A stretch of 64,000 nt of DNA, taken from NCBI RefSeq assembly GCF_964026735.1, contig NZ_OZ034692.1, forward strand, positions 1,054,001 to 1,118,000. Direction: 5' to 3'. A program made the position numbers and the translations under genes. The stretch is from Wolbachia endosymbiont (group E) of Neria commutata (GTDB lineage: Bacteria; Pseudomonadota; Alphaproteobacteria; Rickettsiales; Anaplasmataceae). Under the pieces are notes generated by a model. It worked only from the letters and a program-made list of their open reading frames with translations, was not told the DNA's origin and searched no databases. Positions 38,175-50,280 of the stretch are shown piece by piece. The first letter of the stretch is position 1. Each line of letters begins with the position of its first letter.

Positions 38175-38752
38175 AACGTTGAAAGCTCCTTAAGCGCCAT
38201 GCGAATAATATCCTTGGTTTCCAGGTTGGGTGATTCATCTAGTATTTTTTTGATTGTGTCATAAGCTTTCGTTTTTTCATATCCAAGATTGATCAAAGCT
38301 GAAATGGCATCCTCGTTAATTGGATGTGAGTTATTGTTATTTAGTTCCAATTTGCTCACTTTGCCTTGTAATTCAGTGATAATCCGATTTATAAGCTTTG
38401 GACCGAGTCCGCTAATCTTGAGTAACATTTTGTCTTCATTTGCTACTGCTGAAAAAAACTGATCTGGAGTTAATTTACTCAAAATTGACATTGCGGTTTT
38501 ATAACTGACGCCACTCACTTTAACAAGTAACCTCAAGCACTGCTGCTCTTCTTTGCTTATAAAACCATATAGCTGAGGAATGTTTTCTCTACTATTTGCA
38601 TAAGTCTCGATAAGTAGCTTAATTCTACTTCCAACTGAGCAAAAGCCAGCAGTTTTAGCTGAAAGATACACTATATATCCAACATCATTGACATTCAGGA
38701 TTATATGATCGCTGCAAATTTCATCAACTATTCCGCTTAGATTTCCTATCAT
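38171..38752 (-). CDS. ruvA: Holliday junction-binding protein RuvA
   Basis: A tetramer that binds the four-way junction and recruits RuvB. The 193-residue protein begins [20 protein letters not shown] (OB-fold domain I), has two helix-hairpin-helix motifs ([32 protein letters not shown]) and the C-terminal three-helix domain III ([19 protein letters not shown]) that contacts RuvB. It lies between the TPR-like gene (1-bp overlap) and ruvB. Confidence 0.96.
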   Translation of the reverse strand: MIGNLSGIVDEICSDHIILNVNDVGYIVYLSAKTAGFCSVGSRIKLLIETYANSRENIPQLYGFISKEEQQCLRLLVKVSGVSYKTAMSILSKLTPDQFFSAVANEDKMLLKISGLGPKLINRIITELQGKVSKLELNNNNSHPINEDAISALINLGYEKTKAYDTIKKILDESPNLETKDIIRMALKELSTL

Positions 38753-39291
38753 TAATTTTCATATATTTGGAGTAATTCTTGTGCATTGGCCTTTATTAAG
38801 ATAGGGCATTTTCTATCATTTAATAATGAGCGCAATATTTCCACCGCACCTTTGGTATCTTTATTGCGTATCTTAATTATGGCAATGGCTTCTTTATTTG
38901 AATAAGGATATATTGCACTTGATTCCAATTTTTCATCGTCTATTTTTTCACCGCTCAGACGAAGTGAGTTCATTACTTCTAAATATTGTGCCAATTCACG
39001 CAAAATATTGGGAGCTTCTTTATTATCTGCCACATTACTATAAGTAGATATTGTGTCTTCTAAAGTTGAATCTGAGATATGATTGAATGCATGTTCAAAT
39101 TTTGCTAAATATTCCCAATTTGCATCTATTCCTTCTAGCGGCGGATTATTCTCTTTATTGGAAAATAATACTTTGTAAAATTTGTCGCCTGCGGTTATAG
39201 ATTGCTTTGTGTCATCAATATTGCGCAATAAGTATAATGTAACGCCGACTAATATTGGCACTAATGCAAGTAGAAAAATGTATTTCTTCAT
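38752..39291 (-). CDS. Membrane-anchored tetratricopeptide-like protein (YfgM/DUF2133 type)
   Basis: The start is set at ATG 39291, giving an N-terminal membrane segment ([20 protein letters not shown]). The rest is a helical periplasmic domain with TPR-like spacing, ending [13 protein letters not shown]. This is the layout of small YfgM-like anchors that act near the Sec translocon or as chaperone adaptors, but similarity is weak. It shares its stop with the ruvA start (1-bp overlap), making it first in a three-gene operon. Confidence 0.65.
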   Translation of the reverse strand: MKKYIFLLALVPILVGVTLYLLRNIDDTKQSITAGDKFYKVLFSNKENNPPLEGIDANWEYLAKFEHAFNHISDSTLEDTISTYSNVADNKEAPNILRELAQYLEVMNSLRLSGEKIDDEKLESSAIYPYSNKEAIAIIKIRNKDTKGAVEILRSLLNDRKCPILIKANAQELLQIYEN

Positions 39292-39351
39292 GGTAATATT
39301 CTGAATAGTTATATATTTATACATTAATGCTTTTTGTTTTGCAAAAACATA

Positions 39352-39380
39352 TTGACATAGTAATTATATCACATGATAAT
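39352..39380 (+). promoter_or_regulatory. Sigma70-type promoter of 16S rRNA
   Basis: TTGACA at 39352-39357 and GATAAT at 39375-39380 are separated by 17 bp, about 134 bp before the 16S start. The leader contains two small hairpins, TCGGATTTATCCGA and CAACCTTTTATAGGTTG. This is the best consensus promoter in the window, as expected for rRNA. Confidence 0.7.
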
Positions 39381-39513
39381 GTTTTCAAAGTTGTTTGAAT
39401 AGTTGGAAGTTAAAATATTTCTAAAGTAGAAATAAAGACAGCAGTATTAAGCTAAATTATTTTTTTGTCGGATTTATCCGATGTACCCTCAACCTTTTAT
39501 AGGTTGAAGTCTA

Positions 39514-41016
<1,503 letters not shown>

Positions 41017-41134
41017 CGCTTTGTGTATAACTCACCACTTTTAAATGGTAGTGTTGTTATGCACTATACTGCTGTCTTTACTTCTACTTTATTTTAATTC
41101 CCGGTTTATTTGAATTTTCAAGCAGTAAAATTTT

Positions 41135-41512
41135 ATGAGCGATAGACCTCTTTCTCCACATTTACAGATATATAAAATACAAGTTACTAGTTTTTTTTCT
41201 ATTATGCATAGGTTAACTGGTGTCTTGCTCTTTTTTTTGTTAATGATATTTTCTTGGCATTTCATATTACATGTTTATTTTCCTAAACTGTTCATAGTAA
41301 GATACTTAAATGTATTACTATCTACTCCTGTTGCTAAATTAGCGTATATTTTATGTTTTGTAAGTTTTACATATCATTTTCTTAATGGTATTCGTCATTT
41401 ATTGTGGGATATGGGGCTTAACCTAGAAATCAACGGCGTTTCAAGGAGCGCTATACTGCTAACAGTGACACTACTTTTTTCTACAATCGCATTTTTATTT
41501 ATGTTTATATGA
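41135..41512 (+). CDS. sdhC: Succinate dehydrogenase cytochrome b556 subunit SdhC
   Basis: Membrane anchor of complex II. RPLSPHLQIYKIQ and SIMHRLTGVLLF are the family N-terminal motifs, and three membrane helices follow. The haem-ligand motif YHFLNGIRHLLWD is intact. It overlaps sdhD by 4 bp. The catalytic sdhA and sdhB are not in the window. Confidence 0.95.
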   Translation: MSDRPLSPHLQIYKIQVTSFFSIMHRLTGVLLFFLLMIFSWHFILHVYFPKLFIVRYLNVLLSTPVAKLAYILCFVSFTYHFLNGIRHLLWDMGLNLEINGVSRSAILLTVTLLFSTIAFLFMFI

Positions 41513-41874
41513 GTCAATCTGGAAGTTCAGTACATCATTGGTGGGTTCAGCGTATTTCTGCAGTAATTTTACTGCTTTTGTTTCCTTGGTTTATCTATTC
41601 ATTTTCTTGTGCATTTTATAACGAGACTCCTTTACTTCTTAATGAAAAATTACTTCAAGCTATTAATCATCCTTTAGAGCTTTTATTTTTTGTTGTATTG
41701 CTGTTTTGCATCTTTTGGCATGCAGTTCTTGGAATGCAGGTAGTGTGTGAAGATTATATACACAATGTTTCTTTAAGGATTGTAACAACAACGTTCATAA
41801 AATACTTATCCAGTATTACTTATATAACTCTTGCTTTTACAATTTTTTTCTTTTACAGGCATATTTTCTTGTGA
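41509..41874 (+). CDS. sdhD: Succinate dehydrogenase membrane anchor subunit SdhD
   Basis: A 121-residue protein with three hydrophobic helices. VHHWWVQRISAVILL and the haem/quinone-site motif FWHAVLGMQVVCEDYI are typical of SdhD. It starts within the sdhC stop (ATGA) and completes the membrane pair of complex II. Confidence 0.94.
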   Translation: MSQSGSSVHHWWVQRISAVILLLLFPWFIYSFSCAFYNETPLLLNEKLLQAINHPLELLFFVVLLFCIFWHAVLGMQVVCEDYIHNVSLRIVTTTFIKYLSSITYITLAFTIFFFYRHIFL

Positions 41875-41950
41875 AATCACCGGTTCTGTGTTAACATATT
41901 ATTAACATACTGATTTTATTATTAAAATATAGTGGTTTTTATTTACAATT

Positions 41951-43552
41951 ATGCCCGAAGTATGGAAAAAAACAAAGAACAAAGCAGCAGATTTTACGTT
42001 ATGGGCCAGGGGATTACTTGCCACATCTGAACTTATTGCAACTTATGTTTACGACTCTAGAGAGGTTTTAACATATGATGATGGAAGAATATGCAAATAT
42101 CCAGAAAATTATCCTGACATTGTAGAATCTGGTAAAATTACAGAAGAAAAAGATAGCAAGGGGAAATCTGAATACAAACTTTCATATAAAGGAAAAAAGT
42201 TTAATTTAGCCTTAGTTAAAGAAGCTCGCAATAGATCTTATTTTACTATTGACTTTCCAGTTTCCATAAGCAATTTAGATGAAGATTTTTTTACATCATT
42301 TGGCTCTACGGTGCTAGGATTTCCAAAAAGGGAAGACCTTTTGGAATACGCTCCAATTTTTGAAGTTGATACGTCATTTCGATTAGCTAACCCCTCTGTG
42401 CCTTGTAAAATTGAAGAAGCAAAAGATAGTCATGGAAAGTCTATAAAAGATCAAGATGGCAACCTTAAGTATACACTTTCATATAAAGAAGAAAAAAAAG
42501 ATAAAGAAGAAGAGAAAGAAGAAAAGTTTGATTTAATCTTAGTTAAAAAAGTTGGTGATAAATCTTACTTCACTACTGACTTTTTACTTAACCCAAAGCG
42601 AGACAACAATAGTAAGTACTATGATCTATTTAAATCTTCAATAGTTTCTCTTGAAGGACGTTCTGTTTTTGAAGTTGATACGTCGTGTCGATTAACTAAC
42701 TCCTCTGTACTTGGTAAAAAAGGCAGAAATGGCAAACTATTATATACTGCCTATTATGTCAAGCCTGATCCTTCTAAAAATAAAACTGAAATTGATATTA
42801 AAATTAATACTAAATGTAATACTAATTTTTTTGCAGTTAGAGATCAGAATAATAACGTAGAGTGGGATAAAAGCCTTATATCTGTTCCTATCGTTCTTGC
42901 TTCAGGCTTAGCTAAAGTTTTTGCTAACTGGTTAACTTTTATTCCTATGAAATTAGGAGAATTTTTAATCGGTAAGAAAAATCCTATTGCAAAGACTGTT
43001 GGTTATCTTTTGTTTACTCCTGCAGCAATAGTGAAGAATTCAGTAAATATGTTATCTACAATACTCAAAGCTCCAATTTTGTTATTTGTGGCAAATGAAA
43101 GAAAGTATGGTGATAAATACTATACTAAGTTAAAGTATCAACTGAAAGAGTATTGGGAAAAAGCAAAAAGTGACTTTAAGGTATTTAAAGATTGTGCAAG
43201 AGAACTAGAACAAGAAGAAAAGCGCCCTAATCTCGAGTTTACAGCTACGTGGGATGAGCTTAATAAAATGAAACCAGGTATTAAAAAAGATTTAGAAGAA
43301 AAAAAGAATAGTGGTGGTAAGGTAGCTGATGAAACACTAAAATTAACACCAGAAAAGGGAGCTGCTGAAACATTAAGATTACAAAGTAGTATAGGTGATA
43401 GAAAAGCAAAAATACTAGAAGATGCTGGAGAAGAAATACAACTATTAAGAGATGCTGTAAGTAGAAAAGGGATAAATCCTACTGAAACACTTACTAAACA
43501 TGCCAATGGAGTACAGAGTAGACGAAATTCACAAACAGGCCCCGAGTTGTAG
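41951..43552 (+). CDS. Large lineage-specific hypothetical protein with membrane-associated segment
   Basis: A 533-residue protein of unknown family. It contains two internal repeats of a beta-rich unit (FEVDTSFRLANPSVPCK; FEVDTSCRLTNSSVLGK), each preceded by a KGKSEYKLSYKGKKF-like or KYTLSYKEEKK-like stretch. Residues 315-385 are hydrophobic (ISVPIVLASGLAKVFANWLT ... LLFTPAAIVKNSVNMLSTIL) and may insert in a membrane. The C-terminus is charged and helical. It has no signal peptide. Its upstream region is AT-rich like that of the OTU gene. It could be an effector, but I cannot name a function. Confidence 0.65.
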   Translation: MPEVWKKTKNKAADFTLWARGLLATSELIATYVYDSREVLTYDDGRICKYPENYPDIVESGKITEEKDSKGKSEYKLSYKGKKFNLALVKEARNRSYFTIDFPVSISNLDEDFFTSFGSTVLGFPKREDLLEYAPIFEVDTSFRLANPSVPCKIEEAKDSHGKSIKDQDGNLKYTLSYKEEKKDKEEEKEEKFDLILVKKVGDKSYFTTDFLLNPKRDNNSKYYDLFKSSIVSLEGRSVFEVDTSCRLTNSSVLGKKGRNGKLLYTAYYVKPDPSKNKTEIDIKINTKCNTNFFAVRDQNNNVEWDKSLISVPIVLASGLAKVFANWLTFIPMKLGEFLIGKKNPIAKTVGYLLFTPAAIVKNSVNMLSTILKAPILLFVANERKYGDKYYTKLKYQLKEYWEKAKSDFKVFKDCARELEQEEKRPNLEFTATWDELNKMKPGIKKDLEEKKNSGGKVADETLKLTPEKGAAETLRLQSSIGDRKAKILEDAGEEIQLLRDAVSRKGINPTETLTKHANGVQSRRNSQTGPEL

Positions 43553-43654
43553 ACTAATCTTCTTATTTCACTTTTAATAATTCTACAATAAAAACTTGCG
43601 CATATCTCGCATCTAGTATAAACTATTAATTATTTAATTAATTTTATTAACTAT

Positions 43655-44947
43655 ATGCGCCCTGTAATACTGTGTGGTGGTAGTGGCAGTAGACTTTGGC
43701 CTTTATCCCAGCCAAAACAATTTCAAAAAATGTTTAGCGATAATACTATGTTTCAGAGCACTTTACTGAGATTAAAAAGTAGTTATATGCCTCCAATAAT
43801 TGCTACAAACGTGCAGTACGAGTCATTGATAATGAGCGAACTGGTTGCTTTGCAGGAATATAAGGTGATTTTTGAACCAGTAAAAATTGGAACAGAGGCA
43901 GCAATATTAATTGCTGCACTCCTATGCAACGAAAACGAAATAATGTTAATTATGCCTTCAGATCATTTTATAGGCGATTTAAATAATTTTTATAATTCCA
44001 TTGAGAAAGCGTCTCAAATAGCCCAAGAAAACAACGCTATAGTTACTTTTGGAGTCAGGCCTCGTGAATTCAATTCTGAATACGGGTATATAAATACAGT
44101 TTTTGATCACAAAAAAAAATATCATATAGTAAAAAATTTCATAGAAAAACCCGCGTATAAGCTAGATAATAACCATTATTGGAATTCAGGTATATTTGTA
44201 TTTAAAGCAAAGCGCTACATAAGTGAGATCAAAAAATTCGCCCCAAATCTTTATCACTTATGCTGTTCCAGTATAAAACATACCACACCGCAGGAAAAAC
44301 TTCTTTATTTGAAACAGCAAGATTTTCAAAGAGTTGAAGATATATCTATTGATTATTTAGTGATGGAAAAAGCGGAAAATGTTGCAATGATCGAATCTGA
44401 TTTCGATTGGATGGATGTTGGAACGTGGAACGCAGTTTTAGAGTTGAGTGAGAAATTTGACAGACCAACACAGCATTCTCTGCGGGAAGATCAGAAATGC
44501 TTTGTAAATAAACCAAATAATATAAAACCAGCTCACAAGCAACAAAATGTTCCAAGTAAGAGTCTAATTTCGTTTGTTAATAAACTCAAGAAAGTGAAAG
44601 TAGTTAAAAAAGAAATCAAACCATGGGGATTTTATAGTATAATTTTAATAGGCGGAAATTTTCTTATAAAATATCTTTTTGTAAATCCACTCAGCTGTAC
44701 TTCCAAACAATTTCATAACTATAGAGATGAATATCACATAATACTGTCAGGAGTTGGATATGTTAGTGTGGATGATAAAGTGCATGCTATAGCACAAAAT
44801 CATATGGTAGAAATCCCACGAAACGTTTCTCATAGAATTGAAAATAGAAGTGCAAATTCTCCACTTGAGATTGTTGAATTTCAGATGGGAGAATACTTAT
44901 CCGACAATGATATAGTTAGATTAGATGATACATATGGAAGAATATAG
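43655..44947 (+). CDS. Mannose-1-phosphate guanylyltransferase / mannose-6-phosphate isomerase-type protein
   Basis: The bifunctional ManC/AlgA layout is visible. The N-terminal nucleotidyltransferase has RPVILCGGSGSRLWPLSQPKQF as the activator/pyrophosphorylase signature, then MPSDHFIGD and FIEKP. The C-terminal cupin has KPWGFYSIIL and SAN-PLEIVEFQMGEYLSDNDI as the type II isomerase domain. The linker is extended (about residues 275-320). It would make GDP-mannose for glycoconjugates, although Wolbachia lacks conventional LPS, so its end use is uncertain. Complete at 430 residues. Confidence 0.88.
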   Translation: MRPVILCGGSGSRLWPLSQPKQFQKMFSDNTMFQSTLLRLKSSYMPPIIATNVQYESLIMSELVALQEYKVIFEPVKIGTEAAILIAALLCNENEIMLIMPSDHFIGDLNNFYNSIEKASQIAQENNAIVTFGVRPREFNSEYGYINTVFDHKKKYHIVKNFIEKPAYKLDNNHYWNSGIFVFKAKRYISEIKKFAPNLYHLCCSSIKHTTPQEKLLYLKQQDFQRVEDISIDYLVMEKAENVAMIESDFDWMDVGTWNAVLELSEKFDRPTQHSLREDQKCFVNKPNNIKPAHKQQNVPSKSLISFVNKLKKVKVVKKEIKPWGFYSIILIGGNFLIKYLFVNPLSCTSKQFHNYRDEYHIILSGVGYVSVDDKVHAIAQNHMVEIPRNVSHRIENRSANSPLEIVEFQMGEYLSDNDIVRLDDTYGRI

Positions 44948-45040
44948 CAGCTTCACTCATACCTTATTCTAGTTGGCTATATTGATTTTATAATTCAAAA
45001 CTCGGGGAAAGCTTATCATTTAGAGCCCTTCTCTCAATAA

Positions 45041-45905
45041 TCAGAATGATTCATAAGAAGGCAGAATCAACAGCCAGGCGGAAAGATTTAAAGATAGGGA
45101 TATTTTTCCTTGCTCTATTTTTGATAGGAAATCACTGGTGCTCAATTTCGTTAAAATCAGGAGAGTATGGAGGAAGATAAAGAATTTCAGCACCAACTCC
45201 TTTTGCAAGCTCACTAATTTTCTTAGACTTATGGAAACTCGCATTATCAAGAATGACTGTCTGACCAGGCTGTAAAATTGGAGTTAAAATTGCTCAAACC
45301 AGGCATTAAAAAGCTCTGTATTGCAGTACCCTTCAAAGGTTAAAGGGGCAATTATTTTCCTTTGATTTAACGCTGCAATCATGCTGACACGCTGACTTTT
45401 TACTCCAAATTTTGGGCGTAAAATCTCTCTCCTTTTTGCAATATTCATAAGGATAATCTTTCGTATTATCTATTCCAGATTCATCAATATATACCAGATT
45501 ATCAGGAGCTTACGTTGCTATAACTTTCAAGAATTCTGCTCGTTTTTCTTTGCTTCTTTCTTTGTATCCATAGGTCTTTTTTTCGTGTAAATCCAATATT
45601 TTTGAGGGCAGGGTGGATCGTTTGGCGGCTGATATTGCCCCAAAGTTCAGCCATCTCTGATTGAGTTTTACCTCCATGTTTTTTCGCAAATTCAGTGAAC
45701 GCATTCCTGTCGGTAATTTTATGATTATAGCCTACACTTCCCGGCTTTTTCGATGCAAAACTCCCGTTTCTTTGCGCCTTACTTGCCATTCGTACAAAGT
45801 TGTTTCTCCTATCTTAAATCTTTTTGCCACAACTGCCCTGCTTGCTCCTTGCGTCCAGAGCCTCCATTGCTTTTTCCTTAAATCGTAACTATATGCTGCC
45901 GGCAT
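45041..45905 (-). pseudogene. IS630-family transposase, multiply frameshifted
   Basis: ATG 45905 starts MPAAYSYDLRKK; frames then shift near 45870 and 45820. The piece 45502-45789 encodes the HTH region (HGGKTQSEMAELWGNISRQT). The catalytic end near 45050-45290 encodes LQPGQTVILDNASFHKSKKI and PPYSPDFNEIEH, the DDE motif of IS630 (D-N-x-x-x-H ... Y-x-P-x-x-N-x-I-E). Several stops make it dead. Confidence 0.8.
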
Positions 45906-45964
45906 TCAACACTCCTCATACCCTAAATCCTTAGCTTACACTATTTGGGTTATTAGGAGAAGGG

Positions 45965-46080
45965 GTATAATATTATTGCCGGAATTGTGAATTTGCGGCA
46001 TAGTTTTTAATAATTTTGAGCTGGGGATTTTTTACCAGATTTTATCAGCAACTTGCTTCACGTTGTTTAGCAGGGAGGCA
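45965..46080 (+). mobile_element. IS5-family element, 3' end fragment
   Basis: Encodes the last residues of the IS5 transposase (IAGIVNLRHSF-like) and the terminus CTTGCTTCACGTTGTTTAGC. It is the same end as in the full copies but detached from its other half. Confidence 0.7.
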
Positions 46081-46188
46081 TTGATAGTTGCCCACTTTCT
46101 ATTCCTATCGATTCATATTTTTTGCCTTGACTAAGCAAATACTCTGCTATTGCCTTGCTTTCGCTTGCAACAACTTCTTCTTACAATA
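46081..46188 (-). mobile_element. IS110-type transposase fragment
   Basis: The reverse strand reads EVVASESKAIAEYLLSQGKK and YESIGIESGQLSM, like the N-terminal DEDD-domain region of IS110-family transposases. No start or end is preserved. It is cut by IS5 termini on both sides. Confidence 0.5.
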
Positions 46189-47168
46189 GACCCCCTGCGA
46201 AAAGGTAGAAAGTAGGTAAAAACGACTAAAAAGCATGTAAAATGAAAGTTTTAGGAGAGGGAAGATGGCAATAAGTTACGTAAAAATAGCAAGAACACCA
46301 TATATTTTTAGACAATTGACAGGGCTCACAACATCTGAATTTGAAAAAATTGTGGCAAAAGTGCGTCCAGAGTGGGAAAAAATGGAGGCGAAAAAGAAAT
46401 GTCACGGAAGAAAATCGCATGTTGAGGAGCTAGAAGACAGGATTTTATGTGTTCTAATTTATTACAGAACGTACATAACGCATCCATTTTTAGGGTTTTT
46501 GTTTAATTTGCACAACTCAAATATTTGCCGACTTTTTAAGAAAATGTAGCCATTATTGGCCAAAAAAATTACTATAAAAAAGGATAGAACGCTGACGCCA
46601 GAAAGGATTTTAAAAATTTTAGCAGACGTCACGGAGCAACCGATACAGCGGCCGAAAGACAGCAAAAAACGTAAGAAAAGTTATTCCGGAAAAAAGAAAG
46701 CAACCACAATAAAAACCGAAATTGTGATCGAGGGAAATGGGCAAATTCTGTCGATTTCGAAGTCGCATAGAGGTCGAATGCATGATTTTCGCATAAGGAA
46801 ACAGGAAAAATTGTTGGCCAAAGATAGCATAAAATATGCCGATTCTGGGTATCAAGGTTGGCAAAAACTGCAGAAAAACGTTGTGATTCCGTACAAAAAA
46901 CACCGTAAAAAGCCACTAACGGAGGAGCAAAAGGAGCATAATCGGAAGCTGGCATCGTTCAGGATGCGTGTGGAAAATAAGATTCGCGAGATAAAAATCT
47001 TCAAAATAATGTCAAATGTTTACCGCAATTTTCAGAAGAAATACAACATGAGATTTAATATTATAGCAGGAATTGTGAATTTGAGGCATAGTTTTTAATA
47101 ATTTTTGGGCTGGGGATTTCTTACCAGATTTTATCAGCAACTTGCTTCACGTTGTTTCGCAGGGGGTC
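46189..47168 (+). mobile_element. IS5-family element copy E, transposase with nonsense mutation
   Basis: A 980-bp copy with termini GACCCCCTGCGAAAA and TTTCGCAGGGGGTC. The transposase frame runs 46265-47098, interrupted only by TAG at 46547-46549, where the intact copy has GAG (KKMEPLL). The copy at 59239 carries the same TAG. Flanks do not show the TA duplication. Confidence 0.9.
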
Positions 47169-47327
47169 TTATGCTTTTTTTTGTCTTGAGCTTTCTATTA
47201 GAGATTTTATTTTTTCGCACTTTTTATCTAATTCTCGGTATTTGCTTGCATAATACAAAATACATCCTGCATTGAGATAAACATTCAGAGTTCCATCTTC
47301 AAGACTTCTTAAAAAAACTATTTTTCC
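47169..47327 (-). pseudogene. Short C-terminal gene fragment abutting the IS
   Basis: An open stretch of 53 codons on the reverse strand (GKIVFLRSLEDGTLNVYLNA ... CEKIKSLIESSRQKK) with no start; its stop lies at the IS boundary. It looks like a piece of a real protein cut by the neighbouring IS, but I do not recognise the family. Confidence 0.4.
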
Positions 47328-47466
47328 TTAGGTTATAGAATTTTAACAAATTAACATATTATATGAGTTATAGCATTGATAATGCTAAATAAATTATAAA
47401 ATAAATATTGTTCTTCTTTAACAAAGCTGTTAGTACTGCATTTCTTTAAATTGTTAGAGGTAGTGA

Positions 47467-49702
47467 ATGGTAAGTTTTTTTGATCAACCGGTTAAACAAC
47501 AAATAGAAGCAGCGATTGATAATAATGATCCAAAGCTAGTACAAGTTCTTTTAGGTCCTAAATATTGTCAGCTTTGGCAGTATTGGCTTATTCCTGCGCT
47601 TTTTAACTATGACATGCTTTCTATGTCTAAAATGACTAAGTGTGAACTTCCTCTTGCAATTGCTAATGAGCAAGTGAAATATCTTGATGGAAAAGAACAT
47701 ATTGATATTGAGGAATTAAATAATATTCAAAGAAATAAAAAATTTGAATACTGTGCAAAAGTAGAGAATTTTTATGGTAATGAAAGACTGTTGCAAATAC
47801 AGTCTAGCAAACAAGGAGTACAATTAAAGGCTTCAGAAGAAGAATGCTCGAAATCTATAATAGCACAACTTGCAGCTACTGGTTTGCAGGATTATCAAGA
47901 TAGAAATAAAGGATTGCATGTTTCTGACAGCGTTGTAGCAGAAGTTAATGCTGATTTTTCTAAAGAATGTGAGGTTATGATAAATGAAACAATCAGTGAA
48001 TGTGAAGAGGAGATTAAAAATGCCAAGACTGTCAGTGACCTAACCAATGATCTACGTGAAAAAATAAGAAAATTGAATAATGATCAAAAATCTTTTTCAT
48101 TAAAAATCAATCAAGTTAACGAACAGATTGTAAAAAAAATGCAAGATAATAAATTTTTAGATAAGGACTTTGTGAGGTCTGAGTATAATAAGTTACTTGA
48201 CTATTATTTTAGCTCTAGTGAATGTGCTCTTAATAAAGAAAATCCATTATACGAATATACAAGGTCAAAGGAAAGTGTGAGTAATGCTAAAGAACATCTA
48301 AGAAGTTCATCTGTAAGTTACGGTTTTGGTGAATATATTGATTACGCTGCACAAAAATCTAAGGAAGAAGGAAATGCAAAAAAGAAAGATACTTAGATAT
48401 AGTAAGGGTATTGGCTATTAATGGAGCTCATTCAGAAGCATTAATTACTGTTTTTGATACTAGAGAGTTGAAAGAAGTGGCTCTACAATCAATTTTTACA
48501 ATTGCAAGGAGGGCTTCAAAGTATTATTTGACTTCGATAGAAGCGATATAGCTAAATTCATTTCTACTATTGTTGGCGAAGATGGAAAATTTCCCGACCA
48601 CGTGAGCCAAAATGTACGCATCCTTGAAGATAGCGGCTTATCACTTGTTAAAACTCTATTAACCAATCTAAGATGCATAGAGAAGAACCTACAAGAAGCA
48701 AGAGAAAGTGGTAAAGCAAATCGTGAAACTGGTTTATTTAATAGATTATACAATACTTCTAAAGATTTTTGGAATGAAAAAATTAAAGGAGAAAAATATG
48801 CTCCTAATACAAAAGAGCAACATGAAAAGGTGTATAAGATATTACATGAAGCATTAGAAATAATTTATTTAGCTATGTCAACTAGTGATGATAGAGTTAT
48901 AATTGACTATGCAAGAGAAATGGAGAGTAAGATTAAGAAAGAATCTAATAGCGATATAGCAGACATATATAGTGTTCTGTATTCAATATTTAAGGAATAT
49001 AAAGTATCAAAGAGAAAAGGAGACTCTACAAGTGATATAAACAAATGGGAAAGATTATGGTATAATTTTCAAGGTATATTGCAAACATATCAGGATAATG
49101 TACATGAAGATAAACTCGTAGGGCACTTACGTATGGCTTTATATGCTTCGGAGCTTGCCTCAAAAAAGTATGAAGAACATCAAAGACAGCGTTTTACTAA
49201 GGAGTTTCGCAACATAGATGTAAAAATTTTGCCCGGAAATTGTCTAATTAACTGGTTAGGAGCAACTTATGGAGGAGTGCAAAGGGCTAATGACATGGAA
49301 ACTGAACAAGCAAAGCAAAAGACAGAGCATGAGGCTAGAGGAAGACGGGAGGCTGAACAAGGAAAACGGGAGGCAGAGCAAAGGGTAAAGGTAACAAAGT
49401 CATTTGGAAGGCTATTGAGGAGAACAGGATTTGATGATGAGTTATATGACATAGTAAAAGACAACGAGGATAATATTGTAGAGGCAGTTGTAGAGCATGT
49501 TATGAAGCATAACTCCTCTGCAGAGCAAGTACTGAATGCAATAATTGAAGAGATAAAGTTTAATAGAACTCAAGTTATAGAAGAAGGAACAGTTAATGCT
49601 GAACTAATCAAAGTGGGAATAGAAAGCTCCTTAAATCAAGGTAGTTCACTTAGTAATGTAGCTGTAAACCAAGGTGCCAGTGCTGGAATAGGTAGGCATT
49701 AA
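47467..49702 (+). pseudogene. Lineage-specific helical protein X1, broken by two frameshifts
   Basis: ATG 47467 opens a 309-codon frame (MVSFFDQPVKQQIEAAIDNN). At 48396 a one-base shift in an A-run is needed to continue in frame LDIVRVLAINGAHSEALITV. A second shift near 48505 continues with EGFKVLFDFDRSDIAKFIST and then SQNVRILEDSG to 49702. The C-terminal ~65 residues (DDELYDIVKDNEDNIVEAVV ... MKHNSSAEQVLNAIIEE) are repeated at the end of the second cassette (50281-52062). A charged EAEQGKREAEQRV helix precedes this module. Rejoined length is about 740 residues. It overlaps the next gene by 1 bp. Function unknown. Confidence 0.65.
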
Positions 49703-50154
49703 TGGAGCCAATTTTTCCAGCATATGCATCTAAGAGTGCAAATTTGCCGATATGGCAGAGTAATGTTGTTAGATTTTTATCGAATCATAGAAAATATCGC
49801 ATACTCTGGTGGGAGTTTGGTCCAACTTTATTGAATCACTTGCATAAGGTAAAAGAGGATACAAAATCAGATTATACAAAAAATGGTTTGATTTTAACTT
49901 ACAGCATTGCGTCTGCTGCTCTATTGATTTCATTGGCATCAACGCGTAAAGTGGCATTTACTGCAGCGGTAACTTCTGGAGTAATATTACTTGGGATTAC
50001 AACTACAGTTGCTATTGATTATCAAAAAACAAAAAGAAAAGGTGCTAGTGAAGCAGTAGATCAAGAATATTGTCTGGAATTACTAAACCTACTTGGTGAA
50101 ATGCCAAAATATTGGTGGTGGCCGTGGAGCCCAAAGTTAGTCAGGTTATTTTAA
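49702..50154 (+). CDS. Small two-helix membrane protein Y1
   Basis: A 150-residue protein with two adjacent hydrophobic helices (NGLILTYSIASAALLISLAS; VAFTAAVTSGVILLGITTTV) flanked by basic residues. The N-terminal SANLPIWQSNVVRFLSNHRK and FGPTLLNHLHKV resemble the start of the truncated gene at 52059 (AEWRENVVQFLSSRKKYRVF). It starts on the last base of X1 (TAATG), implying coupled translation. Probable partner of X1; family not recognised. Confidence 0.6.
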   Translation: MEPIFPAYASKSANLPIWQSNVVRFLSNHRKYRILWWEFGPTLLNHLHKVKEDTKSDYTKNGLILTYSIASAALLISLASTRKVAFTAAVTSGVILLGITTTVAIDYQKTKRKGASEAVDQEYCLELLNLLGEMPKYWWWPWSPKLVRLF

Positions 50155-50280
50155 CTGAAAGTCAAAAGAAAAGAGCAGAAAAGTATGCAAGCTACTCTTT
50201 TTTATATCGGGTAGTGCTAGTGATGTTCACATCAGTATTAACCCATCGTTTTATTCTTTTTCAACATAATGGAGGCTATA

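Noticed and set aside
50112..50280. N-terminal extension of X2 upstream of ATG 50281
   Set aside because: A strong GGAGG site precedes 50281, and the upstream frame overlaps the end of Y1 in another phase.
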